A stretch of DNA of 64,000 nucleotides from the NCBI GenBank assembly GCA_018257865.1, contig JAEUBA010000030.1, forward strand, positions 1 through 64,000, read 5' to 3'. The stretch is from Stereocaulon alpinum (Eukaryota > Ascomycota > Lecanoromycetes > Lecanorales > Stereocaulaceae). Made by a program: the position numbers and the translations under genes. A model generated the notes under the pieces. It ran no database searches, had not been told where the DNA came from, and was given only the letters and a program-made list of their open reading frames with translations. Within the stretch, counting starts at the first letter, position 1, and each line of letters opens with the position of its first letter. This document shows, piece by piece, positions 32,704 to 44,054 of this stretch.

Positions 32704-34244
32704 CTACTTCTTGGCGAAGTAGTTCATGAGATTATTTTTCTGCGGGCTCGCTTCAACCTTCTTCTTCACCTTGCCGGTATCCTCCGGCTTGGGATCTGGC
32801 TTCTCCCCTATTTGCATTAATCGCATAAGCTCCTCGAATTCGGAGGCCGGGACGATACCTCCCGAAGCTTCTTTGTGTCCTCTGGCGAAGCTTTCACCCA
32901 TTCTTCGAACCAAGTCACCAGTGTCGAGGTCGGCTGCTGCTTTCAGGGAAGCTATGATATTGACCGGAGGGTCTCGAGAACGCGCACAACGGGCGATGCG
33001 ACAGGAGAAGTTGACGTACCCAGGGCGGTAGCCTGAATTTGCCACCATGACTATCTCCAGAGCTTTGGAGCTGAGGTGCCCAGCCTATGTATGATGAGTA
33101 ACTTAGTAGCGTGATCAGGGGAGCCTCACATACCCATCTCGTAGCAATAACGCCGTGGACTTGTGCTGCGCTATTAATACGAAGAACAGCAACTTTCCCA
33201 TCTTTGCTGAACTTTGGCGGAGTGTGAGTCTGCCGTTCGACCTCTTCATTGATCTCAGCGCGGGCGTTCAGGAGCCGCACATTACTCAATATGTCTTTCG
33301 GGCCGTTGGCTTCAGTAAGGGCTTGCCAGGCCGAGATAACGTCAAACCTAGATGTTCGCCTCGCTGCTACTATCAGACCTTTATCTCAAAGACAGCGGCG
33401 AGTACTCACGGGCGTTTATAAGTGCTACAGCGTCGTTGATAGCCTTCTTCGTATGAGTCTTAAAGACTACGTTCAGGTCTGGAAAAGGCGGCTTCCATTT
33501 GAGCGTATTTCCAAGGTCACCGTGCGTACCCATGGCGCAAAAGACGCCACATGAGGCTTCGATACTGGAATGCAATGGTTTACAGATCTCGTATGTCAAT
33601 AAGGCTGACGTTGCCACTGGAGGGTAATGACATGCAGACACGACCTAGGGCAGCGCTCATTAGGATTTGCTGACAGGCGTGGGGGCCGTGGGAGAATGTA
33701 ACCTCGTACCAGAGCATCCTTTGGGAATTCGTCGGACAAATGGTGGTCGATGATCAATGATTTGACAGTTTCAGAGTCTACCACTGGAGGTGCCGCGCGG
33801 CTCCCTTGATCCACAACGATAATATACTTTGGGTCCTTCGCCTGCATGGCGGTTCTTTCAACTTCGTCATGAACGGTTGAGTTCTTGCCAATGAGATGCA
33901 CCTCAACCAAACTCGGGTGCAGTCCCAACAAGATGATTGTTTTGCATAAAATCACTCCCGCATCAAGGCCGTCTGCGTCTTTATCAGGAACTATAAGAAC
34001 TTTGGCTTGACTTGCCGCACTGCGATGAATCCTTAGAAAGGCGGCTGGCGAGCCCGAAATGAAGGAGCACAACATACCATTCTCGTATGAAACCCCTAGC
34101 GGCTTCCACAGCCTCAAATGACGCGGGCCAGACGGTTCTTCCTAATGGATCGATCTGTGGAGTTGCATCACAGTAGTCTATCTCGGATCCCTTGAGGCGT
34201 TGCGCCCTGGCATTTGTTCCTGGATTGGACGCCTTGCGCTTCAT
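32704..34244 (-). CDS. DHH-family phosphoesterase
   Basis: Model on the minus strand: 34244-34078, 34019-33710, 33644-33406, 33347-33134, 33084-32704; 436 residues; introns 49-65 nt. DHH proteins are metal-dependent phosphoesterases (RecJ exonuclease, polyphosphatase and nanoRNase relatives). Motif I is VPDKDADGLDAG (residues 66-77), another acidic site is VVDQGS (D126), and the name-giving motif is LIIDHHLSDEFP (147-149). VVSACHYPPVATSALLTYEI and FCAMGTHGDLGN follow. The last exon carries the C-terminal DHHA1-like part (VMVANSGYRPGYVNFSCRIA, then GGHKEASGG-like RGHKEASGGIVP) and a Lys-rich tail ending NLMNYFAKK. An in-frame ATG at 34358 would add 38 residues resembling a mitochondrial presequence. 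Confidence 0.85.
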
Positions 34245-34553
34245 CGCTAGTGCCCCTATAAACCGGGCGTTGTACCTGTGAGATAGGGACCAATCAAGTC
34301 TAGCGCGGGGAAAGTGAAGCAAAGTGCGACGCCTCAAAATTGCAAACTTGAACATCAAAGCGCGCCGAGCTGAGATTATCTGTTTTAAGATGAGCTACGA
34401 TGTTCGATCTTGTAGATTATAAACATGATCCATTGCCAGTTTGCAGGATGTTCAATTACACAATTGAACAGTCCTTTCGCAAGTTCATGTTCCCTATGAC
34501 GCCTTGATCATCCTTGACGCGGTACCCCCCGGCGGCTCAGCGCGGCTACTTCT

Positions 34554-35336
34554 ATGGCTAGAATTCCCAATGCACAGTACGTCCACAATTTTACACATCC
34601 AGAGCGTCGCTGAGACGAAGTTTTGGTATTTAGGTTCCGCAATGTCTCTATCGTCACTCTCCTTGTGGGAGTCGCTAGAGCTACCTACCATGTTCATCTC
34701 TATCACATATGCAACGCCTCCCCGTACTTCAAACGCGTCTTCAATGGAAGCCGGGATCAAGCAGCGAACAAGTACTCAATTGAGCTCGTGGATGACGATG
34801 CCGATACCGTTGAGCGCTTTGTTTCGTGGCTTTACTCGAAAACCTACACCTTACCACCCTTCTACACAGAGGAGGAGACCCATGAGCGCTTCAACCAATT
34901 GGCCAAGCTGAACGTCTTTGCGGACAAGTACAGCATCCCTGCCCTTTCGAGCGACACCATCGACCGCTTGTGGGATCCATGGCAACTATATCTCGACAAT
35001 GTCCTCTCCAGCAGGAAGATCTTCTGTCCCAGAATATCACTTGTCGCCTATGTGTATGAGCATACCAGCCCGGATTCCGAGTTTCGGAAGACACTTGTTG
35101 ACTGGTATACATGGGAAATTCCCCTCAAGTGGTACGATGACAGGAGGACCAGAGACGAGCTCGGTGAGGTCTCTCAGGATTTCGCCGTGGACCTGGTGAT
35201 GGCGCTGGCCAAAAGACTGGCAGACCCAGAGCGGCCAAGTCCCTTTGCACTGCCAAAGAAAAACTATGACGAGGATCCGAGAGGAGATTATGAGGACGAC
35301 GAGGTTATAGACCTGACAAGTTGTCCGGAGGATTGA
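34554..35336 (+). CDS. BTB/POZ domain protein, array member 1
   Basis: Two exons, 34554-34576 and 34634-35336 (intron 57 nt, phase 2), 241 residues. The tiny first exon encodes MARIPNA; exon 2 starts QFRNVSIVTLLVG, the first BTB strand. HLYHICNASPYFKRVFNG and LVDDDADTVERFVSWLYSKTY are the core BTB helices. LAKLNVFADKYSIPALSSDTID is the usual BACK-like extension of small fungal BTB proteins, followed by LVAYVYEHTSPDSEFRKTLVDWYTW. The tail is acidic (DYEDDEVIDLTSCPED). BTB domains mediate dimerisation and Cullin-3 binding; no Kelch or zinc-finger effector is attached, so the function is unknown. Its 5' end faces the DHH gene about 310 bp away. Confidence 0.85.
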
Positions 35337-36017
35337 GCGTAAAATATAGAAAAGACTTCAACAATACATTGGAACTCCATTCAACCATCCATAATGCTCC
35401 CCCTCACATCATGTATCTTACTATAGACAAAAGTGCAAGCGATCAAGCGTGGCGATAATCTCAAGTCTTTCGCAAAAGTATCTAAATTGATAATCATAAT
35501 GATAGTTTTGAATCTCAACAACAAGCTCATTCGACTCTAAAGCCACAACTTAGATTGGTCTAGTTTGTTACACAGATTTGGCTCAATACAACGAATCTAT
35601 TGACAACATCTGGCATCAATTGTTTCGTGAATCATGACTACAAGACTGCAGCATGCGAATTGCTCGGATTTCATCCGGGTCTTCCTTCGTTGACGGCAAA
35701 ATTTACTGATATCCAGATACCTGTCATCGTCACCACCATTGTCACTCATCGCTCTCATCGCTCACTCCCGTGAATCAAGATACATCTCTTGAGATCTTCG
35801 CAAATGTTCACCAATCCAGTCCCAACACCAATCACGCAACGATGGGCTGAAAGAGTGCAAGCAGTGACATGGATTCCGACCATGATGGAAGCGGACGTGC
35901 CTGGTCTGCCAATCAAACGCTCACTCGATGATCATGAACAAGCTTGGCAATGTTTCCATGGTGACTAGTAATTTTAGAGAGACAAAACGTATCTTTCAGG
36001 TCCACAAACCCCTTGCT

Positions 36018-36512
36018 TGCGATGCCTTTCCAGAATTTCAAGCTAGCTTTTCATAGAAGTTTAGGCAAGCATTTGAGCGTTCAACCTCCTCTGTTAGAAG
36101 ATGACACCGATACTCTCGATCGCCTAGTGCACTGGCTCTACAGCAAGTGATCTGACCTTGAAGTTTACGACAATGCGACATTGTGAATGAGCTTCTCGGG
36201 GTGACACAATATGTGAAACCCGGCTGGACAGGTCCCAGTGTGGCACTCACCAGCTACATCTATAGCCAAACACCTCGAAAGCCTTCCGTTCGGAAATCGG
36301 TGGTTGCTTGGTACATTTGGTAAGCCAATCTCGAGCTTTATGGAAGCGATTTAGCAACCTTGATCTTCAATGTCGCTCCCAATTTTGCCGAAGATGTAGC
36401 TGTTGCCGAGGCCCAGGAACCACGATCGAACTTTGATCCTTTCCAAGGTGGGACATCTGCTTGCTACGAAGCCGTCCACGTTATAGATGTTAGAGTGAAT
36501 GACACAAGGTGA
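36018..36512 (+). pseudogene. Decayed BTB/POZ array member
   Basis: Collinear BTB pieces in shifted frames: CDAFPEFQASF (36018), HRSLGKHLSV and LEDDTDTLDRLVHWLYSK then TGA (36052-36150), then after a gap VALTSYIYSQTPRKPSVRKSVVAWYIW, TAA (36320) and in-frame continuation to 36512 (FAEDVAVAEAQEP). About 50 residues of the LAKLNxxADKY region present in the neighbours are missing. No start exon was found. Confidence 0.75.
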
Positions 36513-37029
36513 TCTATGAGAGCTCGGAGGGCATGATGCACGATGACAGCATTTTGACATCTAACTTATAAGCCCGCCTTTTTCATCACGAACTTGCGTC
36601 AAACGTCAACGTGCGAACAGATGACTTAAAGCAATATTCTTGCTCTTGGCTGTTGGTCGAAAAGATACCGCGTCGGCAAAACTTCGTCCGAGTGGCGTAC
36701 CTCGGGTACCCACCTATATCTGTTAGGACTCAGGAGGATCTCTGGGTAGCCTCTGTCTTGGCTATACACATTGCCTCTTGAGCATCTCCGGTCTTTGTGT
36801 AGTCCGTTCTGGCGCTTTCAAGGACAGGCGGCAAATATTGAACATTTTCAACCGTAGGTAGATTAGGACAAATCTCACATGATATTTCCTACTTTTGTCC
36901 TAATTCTACTACTTTTCAACTGATCCCGTCCGCACGCATAGTATGAGTACAACGTCAGAACTTGAGTACAACTTTTGAAACATAAGACATACATCCTCTC
37001 TGAGCCAGAGAACATAATTATTAAGCACC

Positions 37030-37740
37030 ATGACACAGTCCCCAGCTTCTCTGAAGTAAGTGATTAATAGCGCGTTTAAGCTTAGCATCATTGACAAAGA
37101 TTTCGTGCGTTCCAGGCTCCGTGATGTTCCTGTATTGACCCTGAGGGTCGGTCCAGGCCTTCTCTTCAATACGTCCAACGTCTTTAAGACTGCCTTCTCT
37201 GGCAAATTTCTGGAATCTTCTGATCGATCGATGGACCTCCCTGACGACGATGTTGAATCTTTTGAGCAAATGGCGCACTGGCTTTACACAAAAGACCTTG
37301 GTCTTCCGAAGCCTGTTACGGAAGAGACCACCAAACAGTGCTATTGGCAATTAGCAAAGTTGAACACGCTAGCCGACAAATATGAAATAACAAGTTTGAG
37401 CAATATCATTGTCGACGAACTTTTCGAACTCTACGGACATTCAAACAATACCATCCCTCCCCAAATGGACGTCGTAACCTACGTATACGAGAATACTACG
37501 GAAAAGTCTTCCTTTCGCAAATTGATGGTTGCATGGTATGTATGGAGAATTGATTACAGATGGTACAAGCAGGCTAGCACTCGAGATTTCATCCTGGAAT
37601 TGCCAGAGTTCGCTGCCGATTTGGCTATTGCTCTTGCTCTGAGGGCTGGTTTCACTACCGAGAAGAACCCCTTGACGGGCTCAAGCTCCGACTACCACGA
37701 GAAGCCGATTGAGAATACCAAATCGACAAATGCGACCTGA
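37030..37740 (+). CDS. BTB/POZ domain protein, array member 2
   Basis: Exons 37030-37055 and 37116-37740 (intron 60 nt, phase 2), 216 residues. The first exon encodes MTQSPASL; exon 2 opens with LRDVPVLTLRVG. The BTB core continues FNTSNVFKTAFSGKF, MDLPDDDVESFEQMAHWLYTKD, then LAKLNTLADKYEITSLSNIIVDELFE, VVTYVYENTTEKSSFRKLMVAWYVW and ELPEFAADLAIALAL. Compared with members 1 and 3 the segment after RVG is about 7 residues shorter, removing the usual xFxVHxxxL strand-helix turn, so the fold may be altered. Function unknown. Confidence 0.83.
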
Positions 37741-38458
37741 TCGCTCGGCGGCTATTGAAAAGCTAAGTGAAACAAGGAATGTGGCACGCCTGTTAGCATT
37801 TATATGTCATCCATGATGCTAAGTGGCTAAAGCAACGGTTTTTCGATCACATCTTTGACTTCTCTGCAATGAGAATTATACAATGACAATGGATTTGACA
37901 AGCAGGGGTCTCAGATATAGTCTCTCGTGTCATTCTGGACTGTGATGGCCAGTGGAAAGGGCCAGGGTGACGTATCTCTGGGTTCAGCAAGCTCACAGCC
38001 ATAGAAATATCAAGGCTTTTCGTGCGTTGCCCAAGTCACCGTGAAAGCAAAAGTCTAATGAGTGTACTCATGGTTTCACGAAGCTTAGGCCACTCTCCTT
38101 CTAACTTGCATGTTGCCTGGAAGCTAGGAATGTGCTTACTGGAGTTCCTCGGGCTGTTTAGCTCCATCAAGGTGGAATCAAGAGTTGCCTACTAGTAGTT
38201 GCCAATCGTGCTTATGTTCATGCGTACACAGCTATCTGCCTCGGTCGATGATTCCAGATATCTCCAGACTCTCTGCTATAGCGCTTTGATTGTGAAGACT
38301 TCCTGAAATCAAGAAACCAGGAGTGATATCGGGTAATACTGCCGCGCGCCTACTATTATTTCCTGTTTAAGTATACTGAGACTTCCGGTTACCTTCCTTA
38401 CTCTCACCTTAAATCTAGGAAATCACTACAGCATAACCCTATCACCAGAGAACCAAAC

Positions 38459-39215
38459 ATGGCCGGCCAGAACCAACTCAAGCGAAAGTCTGTACTCCCG
38501 ATGCTCCTGTTGCTCACTTCTGTATAAAACGTTAACAGCCCTCAGGTTCGGCGATATCACTACTGTCCTCTTGATCGTGGGTGAAGCCAAAGAAGAATTC
38601 CACCTGCACGAGTCCTCACTTTTCGAAGCATCGACCTTCTTCAAAAAGGCATTCACCAGCAAGTACAAGGATTCAAAAGAGCGTGTAATGGAGCTGCCTG
38701 ACGACGATGCCACGATCTTCGAGGGGTTTGCCCGCTGGCTCTATTCCGAATCAGACCACGTCCGCCTTAAAGAGTATAAGCCACTCGATAAGGAGAACGG
38801 TGCTGTCATGCAAGCAGTCCGACTCTACCTCTTCGCAGACAAGTATAACGTGCGGAAACTGCGCAACGACATCTGCCGAAGTCTCTTTCCCATCCCAGTG
38901 CAAGCCGAGTTCGAAGCACCCCCACGATGTGCAGTGAGGTTGATCTACCGCAACACGCCTCGAAAATCCGCCATCCGTCGCCTAATTGTAGACTGGTATG
39001 CGTACCAATGCAACACGTTATGGTTCGAGTCTGCTCAGAATCAGTCTTGGCTTTCGACTATTCCGGAACTGGCAGTGGACCTGGTGGTCGCTTTTGCGAA
39101 AGGCGGCCAATGTGAACCAAAGGATGGGCCGTTCATGAGCAAGAAACCTGACTATTATGATGAGCCCAGCGTCACCACCACGGACCACCTCCCCGCCGTC
39201 GTCCAGATTGACTGA
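38459..39215 (+). CDS. BTB/POZ domain protein, array member 3
   Basis: Exons 38459-38487 and 38546-39215 (intron 58 nt, phase 2, with a GTTAAC branch-like site), 232 residues. Leader exon MAGQNQLKR; exon 2 begins FGDITTVLLIVGEAKEEFHLHESSLFEAS. Then FFKKAFTSKY, MELPDDDATIFEGFARWLYSESD, LYLFADKYNVRKLRNDICRSLF, AVRLIYRNTPRKSAIRRLIVDWYAY and IPELAVDLVVAFAKGG. Same architecture and intron position as members 1 and 2, with low overall identity, so the duplications are old. Confidence 0.85.
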
Positions 39216-40554
39216 TGTCTTGCAAACGATGGTCCATATGTCTAAAATGGACGTTCATCTCAACGCTATGTACCCGAAAAATCTTTCCGTTGGCTTGATT
39301 CGTGTTTCTCTGTTCAATCGTCCGGTCGAGTTCAAAAACTTCTTTCATAAGTAAGTATAACTCTACAAAATCTCACAACCCCACAATCCTCCAAAGCTAA
39401 CACTACCCAGCAACGCAGTTCCCACGAAATCATAAAGAGCTTGTAGAACCGTTGTCGATAACCATCTCATACGCTCTCAAGAAACGACCAATTGCACGCG
39501 CGTCGGACTGCATAGTCAGCACTGATGAGATGGAGCACGACAGCCTTCACTTCTTCATAGTAACGCACACACAGAGCAGGGCAATGACATCAGCGTTCAA
39601 GCTACACTCTCGTACACATGAACATTTACCAATAACCTTTCCCCCACACATACTTCCAGAGAGATTCGTCGTCGCGCTTGTAGTCTTTCCAGTACTCTTC
39701 CACACAAATCACTAGAGAGCTGGCGTTGTGAGTTCCCAGGATGGCAGAATGCTGGTATATTAGTGTCAGTGGTCTGAGTATTGCAAATAAGTGCCATCGC
39801 ATTAATCAGCCCTGGAACTCAATTATCCCATTTTAAGAAACACGATTCAGAAAGTGGCGCACCAGAGGCCGTGAAGAGTCCAGTAGTTAGTCAGACGGGT
39901 CAATTGCAGAACGGAGTCAGCATTGAAACGACAGGTACTCGGGCGACGGTCCTTGGTATTAGAAATTAGGGGGAAAGTGGGGCTTTGTTTCAAGTGGCTA
40001 GTAGTGATGGGGGGAGGGAGCATATAGTGGCTAGTTGGGGGACGTTTAGCGCGATATGAGAAGGATAACAAGATTGCAAGAGGAGATGCAATGAAGAGAT
40101 GGCACGACCGTTTCCGCTGAGATGATCAAAGCGGAGGATGATCATAATGTTACATAGCGAGGATCACCGAAGCAAAACGCCAAGGCAGGAGCCCGTACTT
40201 GAAGTGCATCATGATGCATCAATTGGTATCTGCATTCCGTACCTGAAAACTTTTACCATACCATCCAGTAAGTACAAGACCGTGCACAGGAGAGTAACAG
40301 CTGAGATTGTGGAGACATGACGATGAAGCTACAAGAAGCTTCCCTCGAAGGCAACTCGTCAGAGAGCCTTGGACATGACTGTCCAATCCAGACCTGTTGG
40401 TCGGTCCGCTCCACGTTTAAAGACACCTGATTTGCGATTGCGATGAGGGCGACGGATGCGACTGCGTTGCGAATCCAAATCATACAATTTCATCCAAAGA
40501 GTAGTCCGGAGCCGACCATTCGGGGGTTTGCCTCTGATAGCACCGCTACTCTTT
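39216..40554. other. Intergenic, nothing recognised
   Basis: This is the space between the 3' ends of BTB member 3 and the convergent transcription-factor gene. No supported feature. Confidence 0.5.
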
Positions 40555-42854
40555 TCAACCAGCCCACAGGCCCATTCTCTCAGCCTCAGGACTACCATGA
40601 TGCGCTGACTCGAACCAGTTCCTCGCCCCAAGACCAGCAAAAGGTCCAATATACGGTCCATAAGTCGCCGGAGCGCTCCAAGCAGAGCTCGATGGCGACA
40701 TGAGCTCTGACTGATACTGATACGACTGAGCTTGTGGTATCGGAATGGGTATCGACTGTATGTCAGATACGTCTTCCATGGTATCGTCGATGTCCTCGTC
40801 AAACACCTCCTCCTCTTCCGGTGGAGGAACTAACCGCGTCATAGGCGGCCGCTGCGGTGGCGGCGGTATTTCTCTAACGTCCATTTCTTCCAATTTGGGC
40901 TTCATGGGCATATCTTTGAGTAGACCTGTAGACGATTCCAATGATTCAATGGCGAAGTTCAGGAAGCCAGCGCTCTTCGCGCTCACCAGCAATGCCCAGC
41001 GGTATTCTAACAGCCTCGCTCTGTAGAACTCGGCTTCCTCTTCACAAGGACTGGTGGCGAGAAGCAGACTCCCAAAGGTTGCGATTAGGGCAAAGTTGAC
41101 TCTAGAGGGGAAATACCAGAAGGATGTGAGGTGGTTGGGACGAAGGCGATTGACAAACTCCATGGCTGAAATAAGCCGAGCTTTGGCCGCCGAGCGACAG
41201 ACATGGGTAAGGTAAACATCGGTAGGTCTGGAACTTAGGGAGCGGATGATGCAGCGGTGGAGTGTTATTTCTGTTGCAAAGTAGGCTAGGTGGAGATGAC
41301 CTGTCAATTCTTTAGCTGTGATAGAAGCGTAGAGCACAATCCATCTTACCAATGGTTGCAGGCGCCTGCCCATTGTCCATTTTCAGGTCTTTTGGCAAGT
41401 GTGTAAACCATTCTTTCAGAGTCACCTGAATAGGCTTTGCCTGCGCGAGGACTAATCGTGTTCCATTCTCACCAGCGTCGTCAAATTCCTGCATAGCTTT
41501 TTGCGTGTAGAGGGTCTCCAGAATGCTCGATAATATACCTGTCAGCGCGACCATCTGGCAGAAACACTCTCGTCCACGCTTTAATTCTTCCAAGGAATCC
41601 TTCTCCTCTTCGTATCGGTCTAGGGCCTCGAAATCCTCCTCAACAAGGTCACGAACAGCCCAGTGAGCTTTCGATACGAGAGACGGTCGTCCGTGAACCA
41701 ACGAGCACCACTGGTCCTCCATGTACAAAGCCCATGCTAACCTCTTCCTTAAGCCCCGCTCGAAGGGTGAGATTGCCCACTTCGAGCAATCAAGATGAAG
41801 TCCCAATTCGAAAGCTGCGCCGACGAGTTGTGTATTGAGGAACTTAGAGTCTATATTCGACCTTTGCATGAGGAGTAGTCCGGCTTGTATGGTAGGTAGG
41901 TTAGGATGAACGAGGGAGCTCTCGAACAGTCGGAAGGCCATATCTTCCAGCTGATCAAGATCGATCTGCTGCCATCTTGCATTCTCTATCTCGTGAAGGC
42001 CAGATGCTGCAGCAACAACGTATATAGAACAGAGAAGAGCAGGATCCAGACTGCTTCTATGGCGACCATTGTGAGCCTCGAAAAAGGTATCCTCAATGAT
42101 TGGTAGACTGCGATTTATGGCTCGAAAATGTTGTATAAGAGAAGGACCGTGAGGACCAACGAATTTTTCTATGCTCTGTATCAGGCTTGTCTGCGACTCT
42201 GGATACCGAGGGACACCAGGCTGGTGTAGGAGGAATGCGTTACGCTTATCGGATTTCTGATAGCTCGATCCTCCTGACGGTGAGACATCGAATAGGATAG
42301 GATCCAGTTCCGTTGTATAACCCATGTGTGATCCCTGATAGTGCCAGCTATTTGCTGCCTCGGATCGTGATGCATTCGAGCTTCTAGACTCCTCGCGCTT
42401 TATCTTGACCGCTCCGTGGGGATTGCCTGAAGACTGCAGATCCATTGTAGACCTTGGGAGGTTAAAGTCAGCGCACAGAGCCTACCATGTGCGTATATGG
42501 TATTCAGTGTACTGACCTTCTTTTACTAAGACTGGAATCTTTCCCCTCAGAGTCTAGCCTTCTCTTGCGCGGCCGTGGATCCTCCAAAAAGGTACACTGT
42601 TGTCCATGCGTGCTGCAAGCCACACAGATATTGGTCTGACCATCGTTCGTAACACATTTGCTTTTCTTCCTCCGACAGGCGTCGCAAGGCCGCTCCTTAC
42701 GGCCGCGGGTGGCTTTGACATTTGCAGCTTGCATCGGTCTCGAGACCTCTGAGGACAAGCTCTCGTTTGAGCGGTGGGACGAAGGAGTAGGCCTTGGATT
42801 GGAAGTGGCAGCGGCTGGTAGGAGAGGTTGACGGAAGGCGACTGCCGCAGTCAT
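40555..42854 (-). CDS. Zn2Cys6 fungal transcription factor
   Basis: Exons 42854-42517, 42452-41350, 41300-40555 (introns 64 and 49 nt), 728 residues. The zinc cluster at residues 57-87 has the pattern C-x2-C-x6-C-x9-C-x2-C-x6-C (PCDACRRKKSKC...ICVACSTHGQQC), with a basic RPRKRR linker. The middle-homology/fungal-specific domain follows in exon 2: FVGPHGPSLIQHFRAINRSLPIIEDTFF, LLCSIYVVAAASG, ARWQQIDLDQLEDMAFRLFESSL, TIQAGLLLMQRSN, GAAFELGLHLDCSKWAISPFERGLRKRLAWALYMEDQW and LVHGRPSL. The C-terminus is acidic and proline-rich (PPPEEEEVFDEDIDD), a plausible activation domain. The cluster spacing and the PRKRR follow-on resemble the Dal81/TamA group of nitrogen-pathway regulators, but the target pathway is not shown. 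Confidence 0.88.
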
Positions 42855-44054
42855 GTTGGGGGGTACAAAGGGTGTATAGGTAGACGCCGAGATGCCTGCT
42901 GAAGACCTTTGGTCAGCTTACAGTCTCAACGTCGTAAGAGGACAAGCCTCTAACCTCGGTTCGCCTCGTCGTCTGTGAAGGCTTCTCAGGAGTTGGCGAA
43001 GGTTTGGGGGAGGCACAGGCCAGCATAGGAGCCCTGCACGCGCGGAATTGGCAGGGCTATGCGGCCAAGAACCGGAGATATTTCCTGAAGATTTCATTCA
43101 ACTTGAACTAGAGAGTGGACTATGGCGGTTGATAAAGGTTTGCTAACCCTGCATAAAGCGCGGATGCTCCCGATGAGACCGCTGAATCCATGATTTGGAA
43201 AGGAAAGGAAGTTGATGATAGTTATATGCAGAAGCGTGTTTAGTGTATTGCTTTTTCCTTTTTCCTGCTTGCGAGCCAATTGGCATGCGTGGGATGGACA
43301 AACGTAAGAGAAACGTAACGTGTTGTGAGTGGCAGACCGTGCTGTGCTTACAACGGCTGTGGGGTTCGGAGGATTATGTTTGAGGCTTCAAATTGGACAT
43401 GTACTTACGATCCAAGTGGTGTGATAGGGCAAGAGGACGTTATGGTCTTGGCTTATCTGACATCCGACTAGAGTAGTGTACCGCGATGACTGGGAGGTAG
43501 ATAAGGATCCCCCTTCTCTATGGATACACCCCGTTTACTTTACCTAAACGTTATGTCATAGCCAGGGTCTAGAAACAAGGCTCATTACAGTAGCTATTAT
43601 TATCAGCGCCTTGGGTGGGATTATCATCTTACAAAAAAGGTTCTACGCAGTGTGCACGACGTGTTACAAGAGCAATCGACAACGACCCCTAATCCATCTG
43701 GTGTCGTGTGAGCAGTGATCAGCCCCTGCGTTTTCGGTTGGGGCTGCAGATGCGCAGCAAGCCACCAATTAAAGTGGCCTCATATAGTGGAGTACCATGC
43801 AACGCGCCGGAAGAAGCATATGAGAAAAAGGAAGGTGGAGCTTTCGGATGCCGGAGCTCAGATATGCTGCATTGGGCGTACAGCATAACTACTTCGTAGT
43901 TCATGGTGAGTTATGGATGATAGCACGCTACATATCGAATCGGGTAAAGTAGTGGTGTTCCGCAACCGCCAAGCACAGTCTTCGCGTTCGCCATACATAC
44001 ATTCCTCTTGTTGAGAAGAGCTCTCTCTCATTCTCAGCCTGATTTTCAAGCGCG
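42855..44054. other. Divergent promoter region
   Basis: About 1.2 kb between the start codons of the transcription factor (minus) and the methyltransferase (plus). No gene recognised. It presumably contains both promoters and leaders. Confidence 0.5.
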
